In this document: positions 50,567-59,563 of the stretch, piece after piece
How positions within the stretch are numbered: position 1 is the stretch's first letter
How the letters are laid out: every line of letters starts with the position of its first letter
Origin: Mesorhizobium sp. M7A.F.Ca.US.008.03.1.1
Lineage (GTDB): Bacteria; Pseudomonadota; Alphaproteobacteria; Rhizobiales; Rhizobiaceae
Assembly (NCBI RefSeq): GCF_003997495.1
Contig: NZ_RZRU01000028.1
Coordinates: forward strand, 1-64,000
Length of the DNA: 64,000 nucleotides
Direction: 5' to 3'
Position numbers and translations under genes: made by a program
Notes under the pieces: model-generated
Seen by the model: the letters and a program-made list of their open reading frames with translations, nothing else
Database searches by the model: none
Told to the model about the DNA's origin: nothing

Positions 50567-51698
50567 CCTTGCGCTGTTCCGGCGGCAAGGCTGATATCGG
50601 CGACGTCACCGGCTTGGCGGAAAGCCGCTTGATCGCCTCACGGTCGAGCCCACCTTCCAGATTGGCCAGCGTTTCGGGATCGGCGCCCGGATCAGGTTTT
50701 GCAACCGGGACTGGAATGAATGGTGACGCGTCTGTCTCGGGCTGCGATTGCTCCGGATTCGGCGGGTTGCCCGCAATGATCTGGAAGCCCTGCGCAGCGG
50801 CATTGCAGCCGCAGGCCGGTGGCCGCGACATGTCGGGCTGCTTGTAGAGATAGGCGGTCGGCAATTCGCTGTAGGGCCGGCCGGTGACAGATGACGTCAT
50901 TGAGGCCGTATCGTCGCCCATGCCGCGCGAATAGAAAACCTGCATCTCGGTGCCGGGGCAGCTCGATTCGCAATTCTTCTGGTCGCGTTCGAAATCGCCT
51001 GCCGAGGCTGAGTTCGACATCGGGAAGAAGTAGCCGTCGCAGGTGCGCACACAAGACGTGTGGAATTCGCCGCCGACGCTCGGAAAATCCGGTAGGCCGG
51101 GCTGGTTGAGCACACGACGGACATTGCGCTCCTCGCCGGGATCGCCGGGCTGGTTGGGCTCATCAAGCATATCGAGTTGCTGGCTGTTGCCGCCAAAAAG
51201 CTGATCGAACAGGTTTGCGCTGCCGCCGTCGCGGTTCGCTTCCTGCAAAGGCGCACGCCGAGGCGCAACGGTGTCGTCGCGGCAGCCATTGGCGTCGAGC
51301 GCCGCCAGGATGCGTCCGCGATCGCGGCGAGAGCCACCGCCAGCCAGCCGCTCGCGCTTGTTTTGCAAGGCGTCGAGATTGGCATTCATGCGGTCGATCG
51401 TGGCGTTGAGCCCGGCGCATTGATTGAGGTTGCGGCCAAACAGCGAAAAACCGCACCCGGCCCGGCTCGCCTGACTGCGCGCTTTCGAAATCTGCTCATG
51501 TTGCCTGGCAATTGCGGAATCGTACTTCCGGACGAGCGTCGGACCGCCACCGCCGCCGCGCGAGGACGCGGCAAGATCGGCTTCCAACTGGCGGCAGACG
51601 CGCGAAGCAGCCTGTGGTTCGGCTACTCCCCAGGTTGCGGACAACAGGAGGCCGAGCAGCACGGCAGCATGCGCCTGCTTCCACCCTCCGCTTGCCAT
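50484..51698 (-). CDS. DUF2865 family secreted protein
   Basis: This 404-residue protein has a signal peptide (residues 1-31), a helical region with Cys, and a Cys-rich core (HTSCVRTCDGYFFPMSNS, then NCESSCPGTEMQVFYSRG, then ACGCNAA) typical of DUF2865, a rhizobial family of unknown function. The Cys spacing suggests disulfide pairs in the periplasm. The conserved ending VRVVGPTFLPDP is encoded inside the gltX end, which supports the overlap as real. Confidence 0.88.
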   Translation of the reverse strand: MASGGWKQAHAAVLLGLLLSATWGVAEPQAASRVCRQLEADLAASSRGGGGGPTLVRKYDSAIARQHEQISKARSQASRAGCGFSLFGRNLNQCAGLNATIDRMNANLDALQNKRERLAGGGSRRDRGRILAALDANGCRDDTVAPRRAPLQEANRDGGSANLFDQLFGGNSQQLDMLDEPNQPGDPGEERNVRRVLNQPGLPDFPSVGGEFHTSCVRTCDGYFFPMSNSASAGDFERDQKNCESSCPGTEMQVFYSRGMGDDTASMTSSVTGRPYSELPTAYLYKQPDMSRPPACGCNAAAQGFQIIAGNPPNPEQSQPETDASPFIPVPVAKPDPGADPETLANLEGGLDREAIKRLSAKPVTSPISALPPEQRKVRVVGPTFLPDPSAAIDLQAPAPKAVR

Positions 51699-51752
51699 CC
51701 GCCCAAACTCCGCCTGCCCAAATCCCGCCCGTTGGCCCGCAAGGCTACCGTG

Positions 51753-51780
51753 TTCGCGGTTAATCGCAGTTTACCGCGAA
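51753..51780. repeat. inverted repeat between DUF2865 and maeB
   Basis: TTCGCGGTTAA and TTTACCGCGAA, 11-base arms with one mismatch, around a six-base loop. It begins 55 bases upstream of the DUF2865 start and ends eight bases after the maeB stop. It also contains TTAA-N7-TTAC, a near CtrA box. It could be an operator for DUF2865 or a transcript end for maeB; the lack of a T-run argues against a terminator. Confidence 0.5.
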
Positions 51781-51788
51781 ATCCGTGT

Positions 51789-54113
51789 TCAGCCCAGATT
51801 GACGACCGCTTGTGCCTTGTGGGCGGCTTCGACCACGGCAAGCGCCGTCATGTTGACGACGCCGCGCGAGGTCACCGACGGCGTCAATATATGCGCCGGC
51901 ATGTCGGTGCCGAGCAGGATCGGCCCAACATGCAGCGCGTCCATCATGGTCCTGAGCGCGGTCAGCGTGATGTTGGCCGAATCGAGGTTGGGGAACACCA
52001 GCAGATTGGCCTCGCCCTTCAGCCGCGAATGCGGATAGACGCGCTGACGCAGATGCTCTGATAACGCCGAGTCCGCATGCATCTCGCCATCGCATTCAAG
52101 GTCAGGCGCGATGCGCGCCAGGATCGCCGCTGCTTGCCGCATCTTCAGCGCACTCGGCGAATCGCGCGAGCCGAAATCCGAGTGCGACAGCAGTGCTGCC
52201 TTCGGCTCTATGCCGAAGCGCTGGATTTCTTCCGCCGCCAGCACCGTCATCTCGGCGATCTCCTCGGCCGTCGGGTCGACGGAGACGTGCGTGTCGGTCA
52301 GGAAGATGATGCCGCGCTGCGAGATCAGCATCGAGAGCGTTGACAGGTCGTGGTCCTTGACGCCGGAGCGCGGGCCGATGATCAAGGTGACGTTGCGCAG
52401 ATGCCGCTCGAAGCGGCCTTCGAGGCCGCAGACCATGGCATCCGCATCGCCGCGCTTGAGCGCCAGGGCCGCGATCACCGTGTTGTCGGTGCGCACCATG
52501 GTGCGCGCGGCCTCCGTCGTCACGCCACGCCGGCCGGCGAGTTCGATCAAAAGGTCGACATAGTGGCGGTAGCGCGGATCGTCTTCCGGGTTGATCAGCC
52601 TGAAATCGACCCCGGGCTTGATACGCAGCCCGTAGCGCTTCAAGCGCACTTCGATGACGTGCGGGCGGCCGATCAGGATCGGCTCGGCAATGCCTTCCTC
52701 GAGCACGACCTGTGCGGCGCGCAGCACGCGTTCGTCCTCGCCATCGGCATAGATAACGCGCTTGGCGCTCGATGCCTTGGCGGATGAGAACACCGGCTTC
52801 ATCACCAGGCCGGAGCGGAAGACAAAGCGGTTGAGCTTGTCGATATAGGCGGCGAAGTCGGTGATCGGCCGCGTCGCGACCCCGGTGTCGCAGGCTGCCT
52901 TGGCGACCGCCGGTGCGATTCGCAGGATGAGGCGCGGATCGAAGGGCGAGGGGATCAGGAACTCCGGTCCGAAGATCGGCGTCTCGCCGGAATAGGCGCG
53001 AGCCGCGACATCGGATGGCTCTTCGCGTGCCAGCGCTGCGATTGCCCGCACCGCCGCCATCTTCATCTCCTCATTGATGGCGCTGGCGCCGCAGTCGAGC
53101 GCACCGCGAAAGATGTAAGGAAAACACAGTACATTGTTGACCTGATTGGGAAAATCGGAACGGCCGGTGCAGATCATCGCATCGGGACGCGCCGCACGCG
53201 CTATTTCCGGCATGATTTCCGGGTTGGGGTTGGCCAGTGCCAGGATCAGCGGTTTTGGCGCCATGTGCTGGAGCAGTTCCGGCTTCAGCACGCCTGCCGC
53301 CGAGAGGCCGAGGAAGACGTCGGCGCCTGAGATGACGTCGGCCAGCGTGCGCGCCTCGGTGTCCTTCACATAAGGGTCTTTCCAGCGATCCATCTCGTCG
53401 GTGCGGCCCTTGTAGGCGACGCCGAAACGGTCGGTGACCCAGATGTTTTCGACCCGCGCGCCGAGCGAGACCAGCAGGTTGAGGCAGGCAAGGGCGGCAG
53501 CGCCGGCGCCGGAAGTGACGATCTTTATGTCCGATATGGTCTTGCCGGCGAATTCCAACCCATTGAGCACGGCGGCGGCGACGATGATGGCGGTGCCGTG
53601 CTGATCGTCGTGGAACACCGGTATGCCCATGCGGGCCTTCAACTGCTCCTCGACCTCGAAGCACTCCGGCGCCTTGATGTCCTCGAGGTTGATGCCGCCG
53701 AAGGTCGGCTCCAGCGCCGAGATCGTCTCGACCATGCGCTCGATGCCGGGCGCGTCGATCTCGATGTCGAAGACGTCGATACCGGCGAACTTCTTGAACA
53801 GGACGGCCTTGCCTTCCATGACCGGTTTGGAGGCCAGCGGGCCGATATTGCCGAGGCCGAGCACGGCCGATCCGTTGGTGACGACACCGACCAGATTGGC
53901 GCGCGCGGTGTAGTCGGCGGCGGTCGCCGGATCGTCGCGGATTTCCAGGCAAGGGGCGGCGACACCCGGCGAATAGGCGAGCGCAAGGTCGCGCTGATTG
54001 CCGAGCGGCTTGGTCGCCTGGATCTCGAGTTTTCCCGGCCTTGGGTGCTTGTGGAAGTAGAGGGCGGCTTCGTCGAGGTCCGAACGTGCCGTCTTTTTGC
54101 TCTCGCCTTCCAT
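51789..54113 (-). CDS. maeB: NADP-dependent malic enzyme (MaeB type, with phosphotransacetylase-like domain)
   Basis: This 774-residue protein has a malic domain and NAD(P)-binding domain in residues 1-430 (LALAYSPGVAAPC, FHDDQHGTAI, the GAGAAALACLNLL dinucleotide loop) and a phosphotransacetylase-like domain in 440-770, the usual MaeB fusion. It decarboxylates malate to pyruvate; in rhizobia the two malic enzymes support C4-dicarboxylate use. The PTA-like part is regulatory, not catalytic. The start has GAGGGAG seven bases upstream. Confidence 0.95.
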   Translation of the reverse strand: MEGESKKTARSDLDEAALYFHKHPRPGKLEIQATKPLGNQRDLALAYSPGVAAPCLEIRDDPATAADYTARANLVGVVTNGSAVLGLGNIGPLASKPVMEGKAVLFKKFAGIDVFDIEIDAPGIERMVETISALEPTFGGINLEDIKAPECFEVEEQLKARMGIPVFHDDQHGTAIIVAAAVLNGLEFAGKTISDIKIVTSGAGAAALACLNLLVSLGARVENIWVTDRFGVAYKGRTDEMDRWKDPYVKDTEARTLADVISGADVFLGLSAAGVLKPELLQHMAPKPLILALANPNPEIMPEIARAARPDAMICTGRSDFPNQVNNVLCFPYIFRGALDCGASAINEEMKMAAVRAIAALAREEPSDVAARAYSGETPIFGPEFLIPSPFDPRLILRIAPAVAKAACDTGVATRPITDFAAYIDKLNRFVFRSGLVMKPVFSSAKASSAKRVIYADGEDERVLRAAQVVLEEGIAEPILIGRPHVIEVRLKRYGLRIKPGVDFRLINPEDDPRYRHYVDLLIELAGRRGVTTEAARTMVRTDNTVIAALALKRGDADAMVCGLEGRFERHLRNVTLIIGPRSGVKDHDLSTLSMLISQRGIIFLTDTHVSVDPTAEEIAEMTVLAAEEIQRFGIEPKAALLSHSDFGSRDSPSALKMRQAAAILARIAPDLECDGEMHADSALSEHLRQRVYPHSRLKGEANLLVFPNLDSANITLTALRTMMDALHVGPILLGTDMPAHILTPSVTSRGVVNMTALAVVEAAHKAQAVVNLG

Positions 54114-54290
54114 GCGGCCGCTCCCTCGAAATCTGGCTGGAGATTCCCTTTTAGCATGCAGCCGTGGTTTTTCGCGACGCTAATTGACGCGCCGGCAGCG
54201 TTACCCGGCGGCGCGTCGAAAGTCATGATTTATCAAAAGCTTACGCCGATTTTATAGCAGATGGCTCCTGCCGTTTGGCGGGTGCGTCGA

Positions 54291-55070
54291 TCAAAAAGCG
54301 CTGACGTAGAGACCACCGTCGACCGGTATGTTCTGCCCGGTCAGATATCCGGCATGGACCGAGCACAGGAAGGCGCAGATCTGGCCGAATTCCTCCGGCG
54401 TGCCGAGCCGCTTGGCCGGAACATCGGCACTGATGCGTGTCTTGCGCGCGGCTGCGGCCTCAGGGCTTTCGACGGTGCCGGCTTCATGCGGGCCGCGCAG
54501 ACGGTCGGTGTCGAGCTTGCCCGGCAAAAGACTGTTGATGGTGACGTTGCGGTCGATCACCGTGCGCGCCACGCCGGCAAGGAACGAGGTCAGGCCGGCG
54601 CGCGCGCCGGACGACAGGTCGAGGCCGGGAATGGGCACATAGACCGACAGCGAGGTGATGTTGACGATACGGCCGAAGCCGCGTGCCGCCATGCCGTCGA
54701 GGACAGCCTGGACCAGCTCGATCGGCGTCACCATGTTCTGGGTAACGCCTTCGAGGATCTTTTCGCGGTCAAGCGTGCGGAAATCGCGAAGCGGCGGGCC
54801 GCCATTGTTGTTGACGAGGATGTCCGGCTCGGGGCAAGCCGCGAGCAGCGCCTTCTGCACCTCCGGCTTCGAGACGTCGCCGACGACTTCCGTCACCGTG
54901 ACGCCATATCGCTCGCGCAACTCCGCAGCGGTTTTCGCCACCAGCTCCGCGTTGCGGCCGTTGACGACGATATCGCAGCCGGCTTCCGCCAGCGCCATGG
55001 CGCAACCGCGCCCAAGTCCCTTGCTCGAAGCGCAGACGATGGCCTTCTTTCCGCGGATACCGAGATCCAT
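54291..55070 (-). CDS. SDR family oxidoreductase with atypical active site
   Basis: This 259-residue short-chain dehydrogenase-like protein has an N-terminal cofactor loop CASSKGLG (residues 13-20, in place of TGxxxGxG), the NNNGGP motif near 87-92 and Ser140. Where the catalytic YxxxK should be, the sequence is S153-S-G-A-R157. This matches a known SDR-like subgroup that lacks the perfect tetrad, so the activity is uncertain. The C-terminal PVDGGLY is normal. It is divergent from the metallophosphoesterase gene. Confidence 0.88.
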   Translation of the reverse strand: MDLGIRGKKAIVCASSKGLGRGCAMALAEAGCDIVVNGRNAELVAKTAAELRERYGVTVTEVVGDVSKPEVQKALLAACPEPDILVNNNGGPPLRDFRTLDREKILEGVTQNMVTPIELVQAVLDGMAARGFGRIVNITSLSVYVPIPGLDLSSGARAGLTSFLAGVARTVIDRNVTINSLLPGKLDTDRLRGPHEAGTVESPEAAAARKTRISADVPAKRLGTPEEFGQICAFLCSVHAGYLTGQNIPVDGGLYVSAF

Positions 55071-55189
55071 GACGATTTCTCCTGTGATTTGGCCGGCAAG
55101 CTAGTCCTTCGGCTGGACCAATCGCAACCGTCATACGGTTGTTGCATGAATCGGGGCATAGCCTGCGCGAAAGCAAGGGTGAAATCGCG

Positions 55190-56005
55190 ATGTCCGGCCA
55201 AGAGCCCCGCACTTTCCGCAGCATGTTCATCTCCGACGTCCATCTGGGCTCGAAGGCGGCCAAGGCCGAATTCCTGATCGACTTCCTTCGACATCACGAT
55301 GCCGATATCATCTATCTGGTGGGTGACATCGTCGACGGCTGGCGGCTGCGGCGGAGCTGGCACTGGCCGCAAAGCCACAATGACGTCGTGCAGAAGTTGC
55401 TGCGCAAGGCGCGCAAGGGCGCCAACATCACCTACATCGCCGGCAACCATGATGAATTCGCCCGCCAGTTCCAGGGCGTGCATTTCGGCGGCATCGTCGT
55501 TGCCGATCGCGCCATCCACGAGACTGCCGACGGCAAGCGGCTGCTCGTCATCCATGGCGACCAGTTCGATACCGTCGTCCACAATGCGCGCTGGCTCGCC
55601 TATCTCGGCGACCACGCCTATGACGCGGCCATGCTGGTCAACCGCGTGGTGACGCGGCTGCGCCAGTTGCTCGGCCTGCCGTATTGGTCGTTTTCGTCCT
55701 GGGCCAAGCACAACGTCAAGAAGGCGGTGAACTTCATCGGCTCGTTCCAGACCATGCTTGCGGACGAGGCGCGCCGCTCGCATGTCGATGGCGTCATCTG
55801 CGGTCACATCCATCATGCCGTCATCGAGAATTTCGGCGATGTCCAATACATCAACACCGGCGACTGGGTGGAAAGCTGCACGGCTGTGGTCGAGCACTTT
55901 GACGGCCGCATGGAAATCCTGACCTGGGCGCAGGTGCTGCCCGAAGCGCCGGACGAGCCCTTTATCCCGCTGCTCATAGAGGACCGGGTAGGGCACGCGG
56001 CATAG
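55190..56005 (+). CDS. metallophosphoesterase, UDP-2,3-diacylglucosamine diphosphatase (LpxH)-like
   Basis: This 271-residue calcineurin-type phosphoesterase has ISDVHLGS near residue 14, GDIVDGW near 45, GNHDEF near 86, HGDQFD near 125 and GHIHHAV near 205, which together form a two-metal site. LpxH hydrolyses UDP-diacylglucosamine in lipid A synthesis. Many alphaproteobacteria use LpxI for that step, so this homologue may have another lipid-related role. The ATG at 55190 has AAGGGTGA upstream. Confidence 0.85.
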   Translation: MSGQEPRTFRSMFISDVHLGSKAAKAEFLIDFLRHHDADIIYLVGDIVDGWRLRRSWHWPQSHNDVVQKLLRKARKGANITYIAGNHDEFARQFQGVHFGGIVVADRAIHETADGKRLLVIHGDQFDTVVHNARWLAYLGDHAYDAAMLVNRVVTRLRQLLGLPYWSFSSWAKHNVKKAVNFIGSFQTMLADEARRSHVDGVICGHIHHAVIENFGDVQYINTGDWVESCTAVVEHFDGRMEILTWAQVLPEAPDEPFIPLLIEDRVGHAA

Positions 56006-56129
56006 TCCGAAGTCTTTTCGCGCTTCGGAATCAATCAATTAGTCCAACCGGTTTCGTCCGGTTTTCGTCCATGTTAAGGGATCGATACGCGTTGCCGTCC
56101 GGCCGAGCGCAACGTGATTGGATCGATTC

Positions 56130-57344
56130 ATGTCCCTGCCGCCGCTGTCGCCCGAACAACTCGTCAAGCCGCGCCATTTCGAACTGCGCATGAGCCTGAT
56201 CTTCGCGACGCTATTCGTGTCGCAAGGCACGCATCTGCCCTATTTTCCGCTCTGGCTGCAGGCGAAGGGCTTCGGCGCCGAACAGATCGCCGTGATCCTT
56301 GCCGCACCGATGTTCTTGCGCGTCGTGTCGACGCCTATGCTAACGGCATATGCCGACCGGGCGAAGGATCGCGCCAACGTCTATATCGCGCTGGTCGCGG
56401 CAACGATGGCCATTTCGGCCGGCTATTTCCTGCCAGCGACTTACGCGATCGTGCTGGCCGTATCTCTGCTTTTGACGATCGTCTGGACACCGCATTCGCC
56501 AATGGCCGATTCGCTAGCGTTGTCCGGGGTGCGCCGCTTCGGCTCGAATTACACCGCTATGCGCAAATGGGGCTCGATCTCTTATTTCTGCGCCAATGTT
56601 GTGGGCGGCTTCATCCTGGCGGCGGCCGGAGCCAAAGCTGTGCCGATAATCATATTCGTGGCGCTTGCCGCAGCGCTTGTCGCAGCCCTGTTTGCGCCGC
56701 GAATGGGGCGGCCGCGCAAGGCCTCGCCGCTGTCGGCCGCAGAAATCCAGCACGCCGCGCCTAGCCTGTTCAATGCCTATTTCCTCTACTTCACCTTAGG
56801 CGTCGGCATCATTACCGCCAGCCACGCCTTTCTCTACGGCTTCGTCTCCATCTACTGGAAATCGATCGGCATCAGCGATTCCGTCGTCGGCCTGCTGTGG
56901 GCCTGGGGCGTGGTGTGCGAAGTCGGCATGTTTTTGTTTTTCAATCGCATTTTCGCCTCCGTGTCCGTCGTCAAAGTGATGGTGATCGCTGGCATCGGTT
57001 CGATAGTTCGCTGGATCATCTTTCCACTGGTATGGCCGCTCGGTCTTGGCATTCCGGGCTTCTTCGCCGTGCAGTCGCTGCATTCGGTGTCTGTCGCACT
57101 GGTGCTGATCGGCCTGCAGAAAATGATCGCCGAGACCGTCTCCGAAGAGCGCACCGGTGCTGCGCAAGGCATCGCCTATTTCTTCAACGGCTTCTTCATG
57201 GCCGCCGTTACGCTTGCTTCCGGCCCGCTCTATGACCGTCTCGGCGTCGATGGGTTCCTTGTGATGATTCCGATCGCTATCGTCGGCCTCGTGCTGATCG
57301 GCCTTGCAGCGCGCTCAGCCCCACAGCGCCACATCGGGCGGTGA
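56130..57344 (+). CDS. MFS transporter (HcaT-like)
   Basis: This 404-residue protein has about 12 membrane segments of the MFS_1-like/HcaT group (LYFPLWLQAKGF start, AMRKWGSISYF, SEERTGAAQGIAYF). HcaT homologues are annotated for phenylpropionate uptake, but the substrate here is not supported by neighbours. The ATG at 56130 is taken; the TTG at 56118 is rejected. The last 30 bases overlap the convergent epimerase gene. Confidence 0.87.
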   Translation: MSLPPLSPEQLVKPRHFELRMSLIFATLFVSQGTHLPYFPLWLQAKGFGAEQIAVILAAPMFLRVVSTPMLTAYADRAKDRANVYIALVAATMAISAGYFLPATYAIVLAVSLLLTIVWTPHSPMADSLALSGVRRFGSNYTAMRKWGSISYFCANVVGGFILAAAGAKAVPIIIFVALAAALVAALFAPRMGRPRKASPLSAAEIQHAAPSLFNAYFLYFTLGVGIITASHAFLYGFVSIYWKSIGISDSVVGLLWAWGVVCEVGMFLFFNRIFASVSVVKVMVIAGIGSIVRWIIFPLVWPLGLGIPGFFAVQSLHSVSVALVLIGLQKMIAETVSEERTGAAQGIAYFFNGFFMAAVTLASGPLYDRLGVDGFLVMIPIAIVGLVLIGLAARSAPQRHIGR

Positions 57345-58298
57345 TACCAGCGATCCCCGGTAGACGAGACCAGGCACACGGTCGCGGGCGAGCAGCAGCG
57401 GACCGTCGAGGTCGACGAAATCGGCATCCTGAGCAAGCAGCACCGCTGGCGCCATCGCCAACGACGTACCGACCATGCAGCCGACCATCACGCCGAAACC
57501 GAGTTCGCGGGCGCGATCGCGCAGCACCAAGGCCGCCGTCAGGCCGCCCGACTTGTCGAGCTTGATGTTGACAGCATCGTAGAGGCCGACAAGTACTTCG
57601 AGATTTTTCGCCTCGTGCACGCTTTCATCGGCGCAGATCGGCACGGGATGCGCGATATGGCGCAAGATCTCGTCATGACCGGCCGGCAGCGGCTGCTCGA
57701 TCAGCGCGATGCCCTGTTCGGCGGAGAATGCAAGGTTTGCAACGATGTTGTCGTCGCTCCAGCCCTCATTGGCGTCGAGGATGATGCGGCTGTCGGGTGC
57801 CGCTTGCCTGACCGCGCGGATGCGGGCGATGTCGTTGTCGCCGCCGATCTTGACCTTGAGCAGCGGCCGCGCCGCGTTGGCGCGGGCTTGCGCCGCCATC
57901 GCCTCCGGCTCGCCCAGCGACAGCGTGTAGGCGGTTTCAAGCGCCCGTGGTGGTGCGGCGCCGATGCTGGATGCCACCGGTTCGCCGCTCAGCTTGGCTT
58001 CGAGGTCCCACAGGGCGCAGTCGATGGCGTTGCGGGCAGCTCCTGCCGGCATGGCATCGAGCAAGGCGCTGCGGCTGATGCCGCCGGCGATCCGGCCGCG
58101 CATGGCCTCGATCGCGTCGCGGACCCCATCCAAGGTCTCGCCATAGCGCTTGTAGGGAACGCACTCGCCACGGCCGGCGTGGCCGCCCTCGCTGATCGTG
58201 CAGGAGATCACTTCGGCTTCGGTCTTGGAGCCGCGCGAAATGGTGAAGGTTCCGGCGATTGGAAAGCGCTCGGCCTCGACCGAAATGACACGCGCCAT
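57315..58298 (-). CDS. dipeptide/N-acyl amino acid epimerase, enolase superfamily
   Basis: This 327-residue enolase-superfamily protein of the muconate lactonising subgroup has the acid-base Lys pair (LLKVKIGGD near residue 147 and NIKLDKSGG near 246) and metal ligands Asp (ILDANEGW), Glu (IEQPL) and Asp (CADESV). This is the pattern of L-Ala-D/L-Glu epimerase and of the rhizobial N-acetyl-D-Glu racemase DgcA. Which of these it is cannot be told without a dgcN partner, which is absent here. It is divergent from mlaE. Confidence 0.88.
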   Translation of the reverse strand: MARVISVEAERFPIAGTFTISRGSKTEAEVISCTISEGGHAGRGECVPYKRYGETLDGVRDAIEAMRGRIAGGISRSALLDAMPAGAARNAIDCALWDLEAKLSGEPVASSIGAAPPRALETAYTLSLGEPEAMAAQARANAARPLLKVKIGGDNDIARIRAVRQAAPDSRIILDANEGWSDDNIVANLAFSAEQGIALIEQPLPAGHDEILRHIAHPVPICADESVHEAKNLEVLVGLYDAVNIKLDKSGGLTAALVLRDRARELGFGVMVGCMVGTSLAMAPAVLLAQDADFVDLDGPLLLARDRVPGLVYRGSLVSPPDVALWG

Positions 58299-58374
58299 AT
58301 TTTTCTGCTCCTGCTATGCGACAAGCGTGGTCGGCAAATCGACAGGTCAGACCCGTCAGGCTAAACAGGACGCC

Positions 58375-59562
58375 ATGTTGACCATCGGCAAGCGCGACGC
58401 AAGCGGCACGACTGCAGGGGAGGCTGACCACGAACCGCGCGTGGCGGTCGGCGAGGAGGACGGCGTTCTTGGCTGCGCTTTCTCCGGAATCTGGACGACA
58501 CGGACGGTCGCGCTGATCGACGCCGAAATGCGCAAGATCGAAAAGCGAAGCGGCTTCAAAACCTTGGCGCTCGATGTTTCCAAGATCGAGAAAATGGACA
58601 CCGCCGGCGCCTGGCTGATCGACCGGCTGGTCAGCGCCTTCGAGAAGAAGGGCGTCGAGATCCAGATGCAAGGCCAGAGCGAGATCGCTTCGATCCTGCT
58701 CGAAGCTGTCGGCGAGGCCGTGCGGCGCGAACCCGAATCCGGCCCGGCGCGACCGCCCAACATCGTCATTCGCGCGCTGGAGGCGGTTGGCCGCCGGGTC
58801 TACGAGATGCGCGACGATTTTCTCGCCTCGATGAACATTCTCGGCGCCACCATCCGTGGCGCGCAGATGAAGCTCGGCCGTGGCCATGCCGTCAACCCGG
58901 CGGCGATTTTCAACCAGATCGACCGCATGGGCGTCGGCGCCATTCCGGTGGTGGTGCTGATGTCGGCGATCGTCGGCGCCATCGTTGCCCAGCAAGGCGC
59001 CTACCAGCTCAGCTATTTCGGTGCCGATATCTTCGTCGTCGACCTGGTCGGCGTGCTGATCCTGCGCGAACTCGGCGTGCTGATGACGGCGATCATGATC
59101 GCCGGCCGCTCGGGCAGCGCGATCACCGCCGAGATCGGCTCGATGAAGATGCGCGAGGAGGTCGACGCGCTGAAGGTCATCGGGCTCAATCCCATCGGTG
59201 TCCTGGTCTTTCCGCGCCTTGTGGCGCTGGTCATCGCCTTGCCATGCCTGACCATCATCGCCAATTTCGCCGCACTCGGCGGCGGCATCCTGGCCGCGTG
59301 GCTCTATTCCGACATTCCACCCGCTGCTTTCATCGACCGGCTGCGCGTCGCCATCGATCTCAGCACCATCTTTGCCGGCCTGATCAAGGCGCCGTTCATG
59401 GCCATGATCATCGGCACGATTGCCTCGGTCGAAGGCATGAAGGTCGGTGGCAGCGCCGAATCGCTGGGCCAGCATGTTACCGCCTCGGTGGTGAAGTCGA
59501 TCTTCGTCGTCATCATCCTCGACGGACTTTTCGCCATGTTCTACGCAGCGATCGAGTTCTGA
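58375..59562 (+). CDS. mlaE: MlaE-type lipid ABC transporter permease with N-terminal STAS domain
   Basis: In this 395-residue fusion, residues 20-115 form an STAS (MlaB-like) domain (TLALDVSKIEKMDTAGAWL), and residues 150-395 are the MlaE permease with about five membrane segments and the conserved ITAEIGSMKMREEVDALKVI block. Fusing MlaB and MlaE into one chain replaces a separate mlaB gene. It is the inner-membrane core of a phospholipid transport system. The ATG at 58375 has AGGA upstream; the longer frame to 58198 runs antisense into the epimerase and is rejected. Confidence 0.93.
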   Translation: MLTIGKRDASGTTAGEADHEPRVAVGEEDGVLGCAFSGIWTTRTVALIDAEMRKIEKRSGFKTLALDVSKIEKMDTAGAWLIDRLVSAFEKKGVEIQMQGQSEIASILLEAVGEAVRREPESGPARPPNIVIRALEAVGRRVYEMRDDFLASMNILGATIRGAQMKLGRGHAVNPAAIFNQIDRMGVGAIPVVVLMSAIVGAIVAQQGAYQLSYFGADIFVVDLVGVLILRELGVLMTAIMIAGRSGSAITAEIGSMKMREEVDALKVIGLNPIGVLVFPRLVALVIALPCLTIIANFAALGGGILAAWLYSDIPPAAFIDRLRVAIDLSTIFAGLIKAPFMAMIIGTIASVEGMKVGGSAESLGQHVTASVVKSIFVVIILDGLFAMFYAAIEF

Positions 59563-59563
59563 G

